From Melanopsichium pennsylvanicum (Eukaryota; Basidiomycota; Ustilaginomycetes; Ustilaginales): a stretch of 64,000 bases of DNA. The stretch lies in assembly GCA_900208305.1 (NCBI GenBank), contig OAPG01000004.1:1054001-1118000 (forward strand). Reading direction: 5' to 3'. Of the stretch, positions 50,101 to 59,437 are shown in pieces. The notes beneath the pieces are model-generated. The model was given only the letters and a program-made list of their open reading frames with translations. It was not told where the DNA came from and did no database searches. Every line of letters starts with the position of its first letter. The stretch's first letter is position 1. The position numbers were made by a program, and so were the translations under genes.

Positions 50101-51235
50101 GGTGTTGGAGCAGAAGGCAGAGTATAGCTCTTTGGTGCTTGCGTACCTGAATCAGCCTGGACATTACGATCGCGATCGTTTGGGATGGTTGCACGATGTG
50201 GCTTTGAAACGATTCGATACGACTTCAGTTAAGCTAGAGAATCTAGCTTCGAAAGAATCTTCACTACCGCAAAGGAAGATGATGCTGAGCCTGAGCAAAC
50301 TGGCTTACCTGTCCGATTTGGCAGTGCAAGACATTCAGACGGTGGGAGTGCAACAGAGCATTGAAGAAAAGTTTGACGATAATTTGGATCTGATCGCGGT
50401 GCAGGAATCTCTGGTGGCTTTGTGGGAGAATGCGATTGGTGGTTTTCCCGATTCGCTCCCTTCTGCATTCACACCTGAAGCACAAGAGTTGGCAAATCAG
50501 ATTGTCGACACGATCGCTACCCGTTTGCAAGAATATCCAGCCTACCGATCGCACTATGTGGACCTGGTTCAGCGTTTACTTTTCTCTAGCCAATACCTTT
50601 CTTCGGAAGATTTGATCGATTTGTTGACACTCAAGGACGCACCAGAGAATCAGTTGGAAGATTTTGCGACGGCGATCAAGGTGGTTGTTCGAGCTTTTGG
50701 AAAAGATGTACCCAAGCAGAGATTGGATGCTAGTCTTGGATCGATTTGGAGACGTGCAGTGATTCGGGATGATTGGATTGCTTTGGGTGATACGCAGGGG
50801 ATAAGTGATGAGGTCATTTTGGCCGATTTGAAGGCCACTGCTTTCTACGCAGTTTTGAACGAGGTTCTGGGAGATGAAACTAATCGCAGCGCTTATGTAC
50901 ATGTCACCGAACTCATCAAAGAGCCAGTGCACGACAACGACGAAAGTATGCACGCTCAAGGAGAACAGAATGACTTAGAAAACGAGGCAAGAAAATTGTT
51001 GGAAGCACGCTTCCTCAAAGCCCCAGATCACTACATCTCTCTTTTGTTACACGATCATCTCAAAGAGGTGGCGACAGTGGCAAGCTTCTTGGAAGACTCG
51101 GATCTACCTAGGTTGGCCACCGAGTTGGCTGCACAGGCTGCTGCTGAGACAGGGAGCCGAGACCAGAGGAGGATGGTAATTCAAGATGGAGACGACGAAA
51201 GTGTTGTCGGCCAAGATAGTATGCTTATTGAATAA
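47141..51235 (+). CDS. NUP133: Nucleoporin Nup133
   Basis: 1364 aa from ATG 47141 (MFTTPSRARD); an ATG 11 codons earlier (47108) is in frame and possible. The N-terminal ~110 residues are Ser/Arg-rich and disordered. The beta-propeller part (~125-520) shows the Nup133 block ADLYIDAFQGHLDVQTGYAC and LSRTQCFVWNY. The C-terminal alpha-solenoid (~590-1364) contains LRFLVKFVAQCGHLEKLP, RPEFIKPLVGIGRSDKAFTL and AEQYRDFRTLVELCNEAS, a conserved Nup133 signature. Family knowledge: Nup133 anchors the Y-complex of the nuclear pore scaffold, the propeller facing the membrane. No introns. Codon use shifts towards AT-rich codons in the last third, but the frame is clean. Confidence 0.92.
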   Translation: MFTTPSRARDARSSAPIAGESRSTRRGSRAGTPVFGGQDPISPPTFLSPSISRRDANIDATDVSSSSSFLTGNVRTRTTRARPRPSSLLAASGPNLSLLSPSNAFDREASVLSDDDARSVADTVHSTGAYGRRPPVLFKDAKAQLEEGTVLLGDQWVQVSAFSKLPTEVLEVLNEADLYIDAFQGHLDVQTGYACMLSRTQCFVWNYSSRGIGTGSPTCFTFPVPQYASSSMSAINDLSHCCFLSRAANREPALLLVAPDGQTCLWEGIASSLTRQDRAQRVNAPLSANETVIQLERVEETTVVLATSQSRLLRVSVGSRAGILQAEIRPFSQPRGLLGRLFGSTSAMGSSNDQIASIAIAPVQAGKQGREVYAIGKKTLQKWQVLDQGGERLVAEQDIQQVVASSVLQLSKERYSAAQSLAFDMLDGAVQSDGRLVLLYSQGKAEHQPLNYGLAVLDAVKDAGSFVVANVLALNYASFADPRPYAQPSLSLPNGGPAAFVSFADTVVAKQLEVGCESFEEVIKLKDDVKNRFIGSGCDTVDVGDNAVAALSLISATSGSLLVETSITEVRKRCTAYTNAADRQRADTERLKWKLEQALYYSESALNPLIFQLPSHLQGTLMTACEDLSRELLTFSNLISKKIPPSVDLKAALKDRQVKLRFLVKFVAQCGHLEKLPQTTKRQLRSAAELAASLTELWVYQNEFYTCAHDSTAQSPLTKAIEMVMVEHGFGIGSDDVVRKFFRNHADLSTKVLDQLLKQSKLASTQPLRSRSIEVLELNRITLSAYRAALRYRKEFGPLYGLTESNASAYEPWTAQPVSTHLLETLFSVTVNLIPDRNRELGSAIDVAATEFSSASEEQKREQKVQSELKAQLCSLAEIALSCYSERLGYLEAVAGSETSFERELAVFSTTYRSARPEFIKPLVGIGRSDKAFTLAEQYRDFRTLVELCNEASLRSEARMDRYLETYRESFAFELYSFYIEQDQPRKVLEQKAEYSSLVLAYLNQPGHYDRDRLGWLHDVALKRFDTTSVKLENLASKESSLPQRKMMLSLSKLAYLSDLAVQDIQTVGVQQSIEEKFDDNLDLIAVQESLVALWENAIGGFPDSLPSAFTPEAQELANQIVDTIATRLQEYPAYRSHYVDLVQRLLFSSQYLSSEDLIDLLTLKDAPENQLEDFATAIKVVVRAFGKDVPKQRLDASLGSIWRRAVIRDDWIALGDTQGISDEVILADLKATAFYAVLNEVLGDETNRSAYVHVTELIKEPVHDNDESMHAQGEQNDLENEARKLLEARFLKAPDHYISLLLHDHLKEVATVASFLEDSDLPRLATELAAQAAAETGSRDQRRMVIQDGDDESVVGQDSMLIE

Positions 51236-51419
51236 GTCAAGAGATGTGATGTGTAGCTCAATGTCAAATGCATTTCACACAATAGACAATCGTGGTACTG
51301 TATGGTGTGTACAACAGGGACGAGTGGGATTGCTCTTGATACATGAGGAATTTGAGTGGTGAGTGTCTTGACGAGTAGCTGCTGCAACGGTGCTCGGAGA
51401 GGTTCTCCCGCGTCAGAGT

Positions 51420-51925
51420 CTAGCGACGGGGAACTTGAGTCCGACGACGCTCATATAGTTCCACAAGCACGCCCAACTTTGGTACCACTTCTCTGACGAA
51501 TTTATCCTCATCCCTACTTCGAAGGGCATCTATTCGAGTGGGGTTTCCTGTGATTGCTTGGATGCAAGGAAAGGGTTCATCCTCTCGTCAGTATTTTTTC
51601 CCCATCAATTGACAGCCGTCTTGAACAGAGTAGCATACATACCTCCTTCAGCAGTTATCCAGCCATTCTTCACACCATGGTCGAACTTCTTCTGGATGTC
51701 TTCCATGACTATCCCAAATTCCTCATTGAGTGCATCTTTTATGTCGTCGAATGTTCCGATACTTTCTAGCAGTGTCGGCGGACGCTTTTCCTTCTTCTTT
51801 CCGAAGCGCCCGAAAAAGCTCTTTTTGATGTACCCAGAGGAGCTGGACTCACCACCTGCAGCACTTGCGAGCTCGCAAGCTATAAGCAGTACGATGCTCG
51901 TCCAAAGTAGTCGGAAAAAATGCAT
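51420..51925 (-). CDS. Small secreted protein, two exons, candidate effector
   Basis: Exons 51643-51925 and 51420-51547; total 411 nt, 136 aa. The intron has GTATGT at its start and AATCACAG at its end. The start MHFFRLLWTSIVLLIACELASAAGG gives a typical signal peptide with probable cleavage near residue 22; the upstream TTG-extended frame would destroy it. Mature part: Ser/Gly-rich, then a very basic patch (KKSFFGRFGKKKEKRPP), then a mixed helical part; no Cys remains after cleavage. Without splicing the frame ends 13 codons after the donor. No known family is recognised. Family knowledge: smut fungi encode many such short secreted proteins, some acting in the plant. A TATA-like TATATACT lies about 200 nt upstream (near 52122-52130). 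Confidence 0.68.
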
Positions 51926-53572
51926 TGTTGTTCGATCAATGGTGTGTGAGGCAGAGTTCAGGCTCAAATGATGTGCCTTTCGACAAGTTTGCGTCGCCTA
52001 GCTTTTGGGAGGGTGGATGATCGAGATCACTGATGTTGCAATGAAGGAAGAAGGGAATGAATCTGTCTACTTATTAGCCTGAGGTCATTGGAAGTTGTTT
52101 TTTTCCCCTTCCCAAGCCAGTATATATTCTTTCGAGCCCACAATTATTTCACATCTTTTCTTCTTCGTTTCCTTGAATGGGAAAAGAAAGAGATAGTGGG
52201 CTGGGAGCCGAAATTTGTGAGTTCAAACACTACATGCTCTTGGCGCTGATACGATCGGGAGTTACGGAAGCAGCAGATTGTCATCCGATAGAATTCGCCG
52301 CGAGGTACAGTAGCAAGCACCTTGGTGTTGCTTGACCCTTGAACAAGCCTCATGTAATGGCAGCAGATTGCTGCGAAAGTCAAAGGTGCTGACTAGTTTC
52401 TTCATTTCCGATGTTGGCTTTTCCGAGCTCGCAATAATGAAAGCCCACACTTGGGAAACAGCCGTGATGGAGTCATGAGGTCTGCATAGCGTGTGACAGT
52501 ATGTACAATAGGAGGGGCGGCCTCGAATTTCTCCTTCATCGTCCGAGGCAGAAGTATCGCTCGCAATTATCACCTCGGCCTCGCCCCCGTGGTGATTTCT
52601 GCAACGACCGTCGCTGCTTGCTGCCACCAACGCCACTTGTCATCGAGGCATGACTGCAAATTAACGACCTACGTTGCATGGATCCTCCTCTCCTTTCCCG
52701 TCTCACTGCTCCTGTCGATACGTAGGAGCGGTTCTGGCGCGGTTGCAGTTTTGAGATCTGCGTGCTATTAGCTGCCAAGATAACGTACATTATTTAATCT
52801 TCTTCCTGCCAGAAAGTATTCACAGTGGGACCAGCGACCGCACATGAAGAACTCGCCGTTTGTCGTGCTTGAGCCATTGAAGAGGCAAGTTCGTGTCGCA
52901 GATTTCATCGACAAGATACGCCCATCTACATGCGAAACGGGCTCTCGCGAGTTTCCATTTTTGGACCGCTCACAGCCTAAAATACTTACGTTCGGCTTTC
53001 TGCGAGAGCATTAATTCGATACCTGGCGATAAAGTGTAGACTCTGGAATGAACGCTGCCTGTGATGTTTAGAACTTGCGAATCGCATCCTGTGACGCGAT
53101 GGGGCAATATGCTTCAGTCCATTCGTTCTCCAGTCAATGCCCCTCTGAATTGTTTCGAAAGTCGACGTTCGGAGCTTTTGCAAGCAGCAAGCTTGATGAA
53201 ACATATGCATAGGAAATCGACCCGTCAACCAGGAGGTTTCCCACGTTATCGGCACACCTCCGCAGGCCGAGCTCCCCGAGCTTGTTATTGCGAAAAAAAA
53301 ACGTTCATCTCTGTCCCTCCCTTTTTGGCTTTGTTGAAAGGGAAGCCTGTGAAAGGCCGCTGCCGACCGGGGCTGAAAAGGAGCACGATGCGTTTGTCGA
53401 GGATTTCTGAGGCGCTTGTCTTTAGCTACGCCTTGTCACAAAGTTCGTGCGTTTGAAAATTCCAAGAGCGGTCGGGATGACCCGAAGTACTTTAGCATCA
53501 CCTCATCACTTCTTGCCAAGCAACCTCTAGACCGTCACACCCCTCGCCCATCACGATCGCAATTTCTCGAAA
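51926..53572. other. Divergent spacer between two secreted-protein genes
   Basis: 1.65 kb, likely carrying both promoters. ATATATACT near 52122-52130 (read on the minus strand) could be a TATA element for the left gene. Open frames such as 52262-52636 and 53061-53456 have no signal peptide, no family-like sequence and poor starts. Confidence 0.45.
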
Positions 53573-53962
53573 ATGTCTCCGGCGACACGTAATCTTCACC
53601 GCTTCGTGCTCCTCTTCCAGCTTGTAGCGTGCCTTTTGGCCCTCACTACTCGTGCCGTGCCGATGCCTATTGCCATTGAGCGACGTATGTGGCCATCTCC
53701 TGGCGCCGAAGAAGCCGCAAGTAGGGTCATCGAGGAAGGATCAGAAGACGTCATCGATGAGTTAAGCCAAGGTATCAAGCGCCTCAAAACCTCGGGCAGA
53801 CATGGAAAAGCTTCGCATCCCCAGGACATTCCAAAGTCGCAACACGTCCAACCGCCCACTCAGCAGTTTACAACAATAAAAGCGGCTGGCGAAATTTTAT
53901 ATCTGCCCCCCAAAAACAGCAAACTCGTCCGTGACAAGGACCGCAAGTCGTTCTCTGTTTAG
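53573..53962 (+). CDS. Small secreted protein, candidate effector
   Basis: 129 aa, ATG in good context (GAAAATGTC). Residues 1-28 form a signal peptide: polar MSPATRNLHR, hydrophobic FVLLFQLVACLLAL, cleavage probably after TRA before VPMPIA. The mature part has no Cys, a Glu-rich helix (GAEEAASRVIEEGSEDVIDE), basic patches (GIKRLKTSGRHGK) and a basic C-terminus (LVRDKDRKSFSV). No family is recognised. It is head to head with another small secreted-protein gene. Dibasic sites could allow processing, which is speculative. Confidence 0.65.
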   Translation: MSPATRNLHRFVLLFQLVACLLALTTRAVPMPIAIERRMWPSPGAEEAASRVIEEGSEDVIDELSQGIKRLKTSGRHGKASHPQDIPKSQHVQPPTQQFTTIKAAGEILYLPPKNSKLVRDKDRKSFSV

Positions 53963-54374
53963 CAAGCCGACTGTCGTATATGAAGAGCTCTTCAACCGCC
54001 GCATGAATCGAGCCTTCTTTGTCGTTCATCATCAAGCCACCTTTTTGCGAGCGTATGACAGCAGAGGCTGAACGAACACAGATTTGAGGTTTGACATGTA
54101 TCGATGCTGCGCGCGCCTGTCCCCTTTTGCAAAGTTAAAGTGTGACGCAAATACTGTACGCACATGTGATATACTCTCTATAAGATGCACTTTTATAACG
54201 AAAAGAGAGCAGGCTTCTTTGACTGGTTTGCGGGCGGCCCATGTTAAGAAGTGGAACCATCCTGAGAAGTGATGTGTGTGTGCGAGCAAACCTATCCTGG
54301 ATATCGAGGTCGTAAGTGCAACAGGGAAAACCCAATTTTGCTAGATTATATTGAACTTAAACCGATCGTAATTT
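53963..54374. other. Spacer between secreted-protein gene and 5S rRNA
   Basis: 3' flank of the secreted-protein gene and 5' flank of the 5S gene; one TACTGTA heptamer at 54152. Nothing else is seen. Confidence 0.5.
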
Positions 54375-54492
54375 ATCTGCGGCCATAGAACCTTGAAAGC
54401 ACCGCATCCCGTCCGATCTGCGAAGTTAAGCAAGGTATCGCCTAGTCAGTACTGCGGTGGGGGACCACGCGGGAATCCTAGGTGCTGCAGTT
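54375..54492 (+). rRNA. 5S ribosomal RNA
   Basis: About 118 nt. The 5' end ATCTGCGGCC pairs with the 3' end GGTGCTGCAG to close helix I. The internal promoter is visible: A box AAGTTAAGCAAGG, intermediate element, and C box ACTGCGGTGGGGGACC. Other canonical blocks are CCATAGAACCTTGAAAGCAC and CATCCCGTCCGATCTGCG. A T7 run starts within the last bases and serves as RNA polymerase III terminator. It is a single dispersed copy with no other rDNA in the window. Confidence 0.96.
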
Positions 54493-54497
54493 TTTTT
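54491..54497 (+). terminator. RNA polymerase III terminator of 5S rRNA
   Basis: Run of seven T directly at the 3' end of the 5S gene. Confidence 0.8.
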
Positions 54498-55342
54498 CCC
54501 ACTCAAGATCCAGGCATTTTAATTTTCATCTTTTGTTTGAACTGCCATTCCCACCCTTTTTCTTCCAACGCGTGACGATTCCCACCTTTAACTTCGACTG
54601 ACGAAGATGTTGTTGAATAAGTTAGCAAAAATTCGGTCCACAACTGCTGCATACCAGCAGCCTCTGACATTCGTCACTTCTAAAGGTTGCCAATAGCTGC
54701 AGCTGTCTTTATAGGTGGTTAAATTTATTCAACACGATGATAGAACGTTCAAAGGATGCATTCAAGAGCAGTCCTTATGACGGACGTTTTCCGCTTTGGA
54801 GAAAAAAAAAACAAAAATCACAAAAAAAAATAAAAAAATAAAATAAAACCAAATTGATGTTTTCTGACCTTAAGCCTGACAGAACAAGATGAAAGTGCAA
54901 ATTGTCAAAAAAAAAGTCTTTCGATGAGCGTCTGGGTGTAGTCAAAGTGAGCTTGATCAAAAGCCAAATGTCGCTATGGGGGGTTTTCGAGTGACGAGCT
55001 TCTCACAGAACCGCCCAGTCTCGAATGAAATGCGAAAGATTATCCAACCCGTCCCATCTCCCTTTAGGAAATGCTTTGAGAGAACAAACATCGACACAAG
55101 AAGCCAAACAAAATGGTTACATGATGCTTAAAAGTCGGAAATTCAGTGGATAAACAGAAAACAAATCAAAAAGTTGAGAATCTAAACCCAACAGTGTATG
55201 ATACAAACATCTCATACAACCTAAGTGAGGAGCTTGAACAAACTTGACGTTCAGTGAACGAAATGTGCAATACTGTATTACCAATTTGTGCATAGGGTAT
55301 CAAAAATCATGACTACTAAGAAAAAAATTGTAGCGAAAAGGC
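54498..55342. other. AT-rich spacer downstream of 5S rRNA
   Basis: 3' flank of the minus-strand DUF2786-type gene. It contains A-rich tracts at about 54800-54850 and 54903-54915 and a TACTGTA heptamer at 55271. No gene is recognised. Confidence 0.5.
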
Positions 55343-56989
55343 TTAGGCTTGAATACGCTTCCTCTTGACATCGATCAACCTTGCGTCCTGCCTCCCCTGT
55401 TCAAAAGCACTCGAATCCTTCTTGTACGTTGTCCTTGCTCGCTTTTTTAACTTCAAATCAGAATGTTGCGATGCCAAATAGTCGTCTGCGATCTTGTCCG
55501 CATCTTGACGAAACCTGATGAGTTGCTTACCCGACTGCCATCCTGCGCCTTCCTGCTCGGGTTCAGGTTTAGGCTTAATATCTTCCGAAGAGGGATCGGG
55601 TTTAATTCTTGGAAGTGTGGTATCGAGGTCAGAGGTGAGGTCGATAATGTCGCGTTCCAGAGCTTCGTCAAAGTGTGGTTTGATGTCGTCTTCATCGCCA
55701 CCAAAGGAAGGTGTCGGCAGGCGGTCGTGTGTATCGTAGAATCGGTTGTTGAGATCATCGTTGTCAGAATCTTCAGATCCGCTCTCGAGCTTGACAGATC
55801 CCAGCTCACCATGGTCGCTATGTTGAGTCCACCTGCCATTTCCATCGTTGAACTCTTGCGAAGCAGAACGTTGGATCCCGTTACAAGGAGGCTTTACGTC
55901 TTCCTCATCCACACCATCTTCAAGTTTGACGTTCCTCGGCCCAAGAGTAGTGCTGCTGACCACTTCGTCCGTTATCTCAGCTTTGACCAGAGGAACCCTG
56001 AGCCGCTCCTTCTCCTTCTTGTCCTGAGCCCTCTCCCTTTGCTCTGCTTCCTTCAAGCGTTTCTTCTCACCTTCGATAGCCAATCTCAGCTCCTCCTTCT
56101 TCTCCTTCTTGGCCAACCCTATCAGTCCCGCTGCGACTCCTTGACAATAGCTGTTCTTCCCTGTCTTGCCCTTGACCAATTTTTCCTGTGCTTTCTCGAA
56201 TGCCCAAGTTAGAACTTGATTGTGCACCATCTCAAAAGCGTGGGCAGCAGCGACAGTGTTGACGGCCAAGCCATAAAATGTCCAGCTGAGTTTTGTGCGA
56301 TTTGCATAACTCGTGCTGTACGCCTTTACATCGAAAAAGAGATTCACTGCAATCGCAATCTGATTTACCCAACTCTCGTTGCGTGGCGCGGCAGAAGTCT
56401 GCGATACGATCTCGACGATGCTCATTCCTGCGCGCGCCAGGTTGGTTTCGTCCGATGAGGAAGTGAGGAGGTCGGCTTGAGTGAGGTTTTGTGAAGACAT
56501 GAGGCGAGTAGCTAGGCGCAATGCTTGTTGTGCTTCTGCTTCTCCTGTTCCAGGATGTTTCGCAAGCGCCAGAGACTTTTGAATACGAGAGAGGATGCCA
56601 GAGGAGACTGAGGCGAGTTTCGCTTCGGATTCGGATGCGGAGGCAGCGCCGTCTGTTGCTAAGGTTACGATTTGAGCGATTGCATACAGCTTTGGTGCTG
56701 AAGAGGAGGAAGCGGCGAGGCTGCCACGCTTCGTGGTGCGAGCTTTTGAAGAGCTTCGATCAAAGTCATCTTCAGAGTCATCGGGTGAGCGGCTATCGGA
56801 CTCATACTTGATTTTGTCAAATCCCCAAGTTGGTGTTTTAGGTCTTTGTGCTGGCTTCGAAGGAGGTGTTGCATCGTCCGAATCGCAGAGATCGATGACA
56901 GCGAATTTGGGCTTGGCATTTGGTTTGACATCGTGCTCCCACTTGGAGGGTCCAGCCACCGATGAACTGGCTCGTTGACGTACTGGCAT
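55343..56989 (-). CDS. DUF2786/DUF7168-type protein
   Basis: 548 aa, single exon, ATG 56987-56989. An acidic, Ser-rich N-terminus (~1-95) is followed by a helical block ILSRIQKSLALAKHPGTGEA, EAQQALRLATRLMSSQNLTQ, ADLL, which resembles the DUF2786 motif (KI..LLALA....NEAEA..A). The next part (WVNQIAIAVNLFFDVKAYST ... AAHAFEMVHNQVLTWAFEKA ... SYCQGVAAGLIGLAKKEK) matches the domain that accompanies it in fungal members. A long charged coiled coil (~290-335) and an acidic tail with a basic, NLS-like end (KLKKRARTTYKK, VKRKRIQA) follow. The biochemical role is unknown; a nuclear location is inferred. Confidence 0.7.
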   Translation of the reverse strand: MPVRQRASSSVAGPSKWEHDVKPNAKPKFAVIDLCDSDDATPPSKPAQRPKTPTWGFDKIKYESDSRSPDDSEDDFDRSSSKARTTKRGSLAASSSSAPKLYAIAQIVTLATDGAASASESEAKLASVSSGILSRIQKSLALAKHPGTGEAEAQQALRLATRLMSSQNLTQADLLTSSSDETNLARAGMSIVEIVSQTSAAPRNESWVNQIAIAVNLFFDVKAYSTSYANRTKLSWTFYGLAVNTVAAAHAFEMVHNQVLTWAFEKAQEKLVKGKTGKNSYCQGVAAGLIGLAKKEKKEELRLAIEGEKKRLKEAEQRERAQDKKEKERLRVPLVKAEITDEVVSSTTLGPRNVKLEDGVDEEDVKPPCNGIQRSASQEFNDGNGRWTQHSDHGELGSVKLESGSEDSDNDDLNNRFYDTHDRLPTPSFGGDEDDIKPHFDEALERDIIDLTSDLDTTLPRIKPDPSSEDIKPKPEPEQEGAGWQSGKQLIRFRQDADKIADDYLASQHSDLKLKKRARTTYKKDSSAFEQGRQDARLIDVKRKRIQA

Positions 56990-57561
56990 GATTTGATTTG
57001 GCGTTGAATTGCGAAGCCCTGTGATGCCGAAACATTCGAAATCTCGGTTTTGTGATGGTTAGGAAGCAGACCACATTGATCTGTAAGCTGAGTCCGAAAT
57101 GAAGCTCTCGGGCTGGTTCTGTTCTTTGAATTGTGCTGAACAGAGTAACACGAAACAAGCTGCAGGCTTATGCGTCGAGTGTTGTTCTTCTTCTCTCCTG
57201 CCTCTCTTGAATCATACGCGCCTCTCTCTGTGCTAGTTCAGCTAACTCGGTATTTCGTGTAAAATGGATTACAGTAAAGTTAGGGTTCAGTTATGCTGTG
57301 CTGTGCAGTGCTATGCAGTGCAGTGCAGAGGTCGGAACCGAGTTTTGTTTTTGTTCTAAATCTTCTATTTCTCAACGACTAATTTTACTTGACTATAGTA
57401 GCCAACGACGTAATTAGTCCAACACTGCGAGTGTGTAGGAGCAGGTCACGGTCCCCTCTCCGACCCGCACAAGCTGAATACCAATAATCATCGTTCGGCA
57501 CTCCAACCTTCTATCACACCATCACGGTGATCACTTAAAATAAAAAGGGTACGGGAAATTC
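56990..57561. other. Divergent promoter region between DUF2786-type and guanylate kinase genes
   Basis: Shared upstream region. It contains a TGCAGTGC-type short repeat at 57294-57328 and TACAGTA at 57270. No gene is seen. Confidence 0.5.
57294..57328. repeat. Short GCAGT/GCTGT tandem repeat
   Basis: Repeated TGCAGTGC and GCTGTG units. It resembles the ACTGC repeat at 43356-43386 on the opposite strand. Confidence 0.5.
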
Positions 57562-58472
57562 ATGAATCGTTTGATCTCATCTTTATACTCTTCCGCTCGA
57601 ACTGTCCTATCACCATCATCATCATCTTCATATTCATCGTTTCTTGGCACAACACAATTTGCGAGCATGTCGACCTCAGCCTGGGCAAACACCCCCCCAA
57701 TCCCTGGTGATAAGCGGCCCATCGTTCTCTCTGGTCCTTCTGGCGTGGGCAAAAGTACGCTCTTGAAGAAGCTGTTTCAAGAGTTTCCCAATGATTTTGG
57801 TTTCTCTGTTTCTCGTAAGTGTCTCCACCCCTCTAAAGCTTGCTTTTCTCCCAAATCCTGTCACTGACTGCCGTGCGTCTCGTCGCACGCTCCTTTTGCT
57901 CTGTAGATACCACAAGGGATCCACGACCGGGAGAGGTCCGCGGACAATCCTACCATTATGTCTCGCAATCCGAATTCCAATCTCTCGTAGAAGCTGGAGC
58001 TTTTCTCGAGCACGCCCAGTTCGGAGGCAACCGATACGGCACCACCGCAAAGGCTGTAGCCGATGTTTCCACCGAAGGCATCACCGGTTCCGACGGCTCC
58101 TCCAATGCTCGTCGTGCTATTCTTGACATTGACGCTCAAGGTGTCAAACTCATAAAGGCAAACCATCCTGCGCTTAATCCCATCTACATCTTCATCTCTC
58201 CGCCCAGCTTCTCCACTCTCAAGCAAAGACTCGTGGGTAGGGGAACCGAAACCGAAGAGAGCGTCAAAAAGAGATTAAACATGGCAAGCAACGAGATGGA
58301 ATATGCAAGGCAAAAAGGTGCACATGATTGGATCATTGTCAACGACGATTTGGAAAGGGCTTATGGTCTTTTGAAAAAGGCGATTCGGGAAGAGTTGAAA
58401 AACGGCGAGGATGATGTGATGCCAAGTAAGGACAAGCATGAAGAGGAATGGGTAAAGTCTCAGCAACTTTGA
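57562..58472 (+). CDS. GUK1: Guanylate kinase, two exons, possible dual start
   Basis: Exons 57562-57814 and 57907-58472; 272 aa. The intron begins GTAAGT and ends CTCTGTAG and splits the His codon of [11 protein letters not shown], exactly as the family needs. The P-loop is GPSGVGKST (~58-66); GMP-binding residues lie in [10 protein letters not shown] and YHYVS, then [23 protein letters not shown] and [12 protein letters not shown]. It phosphorylates GMP to GDP with ATP. The long form begins with a Ser/Arg-rich, acid-free stretch ([16 protein letters not shown]) that looks like a mitochondrial presequence; a second in-frame ATG at 57667 (MSTSAW) would give a cytosolic 237-aa form closer to the usual fungal length. 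Which start dominates is unknown. Confidence 0.92.
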
Positions 58473-58711
58473 AGCAGCACTCTTTACCGATTCACACATG
58501 CCATTTTCGCTTCATCATCACCACCAAAATGAAAATTTTCTCAAGACGTTAGACCAGTCACACTCGCAAGCTTTACAACTTGGATTGAATCCCCTAACCT
58601 TTTATTTTTGCATTTTTGGCAGTGTTGCAGAGTTTCACGAAACAATTTGATCGCTGCCTTCTCCTCAAGTGGCCTCAGCTTTTTCTTTGCGTGAGTGAGG
58701 TGAATGAGGTG

Positions 58712-59437
58712 CTAGTAATCACTCCACTGCTTCTGAGCGTCGGTCAACGGCACATAGAGTACTCCACAGATCTTGCTCTTTTGCACCTTACCATCCTCTG
58801 CCTTGTCCACTTGCCAAATATTCTGCTCTCCACTCTGTTCTTCCACTGGAATAAACATTCTTCCGGGTGACTTGAGTTGATGGATCAATGCTTGCGGTAT
58901 GCCTGGTGCTGCTGCACCCACATGAATTGCATCAAACGGAGCTTCTTTCTCCATACCCTGCCTGCCATCTCCATACACGTTGACGATTTTGCCCTCTTGA
59001 AGCTCGTTTCCAAGCCCATCGCTTTCGAGGTTTTCATTTGCCTGATCGACCAAGCCTCGGATATGATCGATTCCCACCACTTTACCACCACCAACTTCGT
59101 TGCTAGTAGAGCAAGAAGAGGAGTGGTTGTTTACCAGATGGTGAAAGATGGCGAGCAAGTAGCCGGATCCAGAGCCCACGTCGAGCACTTTGGCATCCGA
59201 GTGCAGAAAGGGGAGCAAGTTCTCTGCTGCAGAGGCATGCATGTGCGGAGCAGAAATTGTTGCGCCGTATCCTATGGGCTGCGGAGAGTCTTGATAAGCT
59301 GCCTTTTTGATGGGAACGTAGTTTGCTCGATCCACTTTGGACATAGCTTCAGAGACCCGGATGGAAGAGATCAGGGACGAGTTCTGCATATTGGCAATCA
59401 ATTCGTGGTTCGTGCTTCCTGAGCAACGCCAGGCCAT
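58712..59437 (-). CDS. PCM1: Protein-L-isoaspartate O-methyltransferase
   Basis: 241 aa, single exon, ATG 59435-59437. PIMT blocks: MAWRCSGSTNHELIANM, VDRANYVP, AYQDSPQPIGYGATISAPHM (substrate cap), HASAAENLLPFL, the SAM-binding motif KVLDVGSGSGYLLAIFHHLV, VVGIDHI, VYGDGRQG, APFDAIHVGAAAPGIPQALI and LKSPGRMFIPVE. Family knowledge: it methylates isoaspartyl residues of damaged proteins to start their repair in the cytosol. Length is close to the ~227 aa norm; a Ser-rich insert (NNHSSSCSTSNEVGGG) accounts for the excess. The gene is convergent with guanylate kinase, 239 bp apart. Confidence 0.95.
   Translation of the reverse strand: MAWRCSGSTNHELIANMQNSSLISSIRVSEAMSKVDRANYVPIKKAAYQDSPQPIGYGATISAPHMHASAAENLLPFLHSDAKVLDVGSGSGYLLAIFHHLVNNHSSSCSTSNEVGGGKVVGIDHIRGLVDQANENLESDGLGNELQEGKIVNVYGDGRQGMEKEAPFDAIHVGAAAPGIPQALIHQLKSPGRMFIPVEEQSGEQNIWQVDKAEDGKVQKSKICGVLYVPLTDAQKQWSDY

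Noticed and set aside
52262..53456. Open frames between the two secreted-protein genes
   Set aside because: They have TTG starts or poor context, no signal peptide and no recognisable domains.
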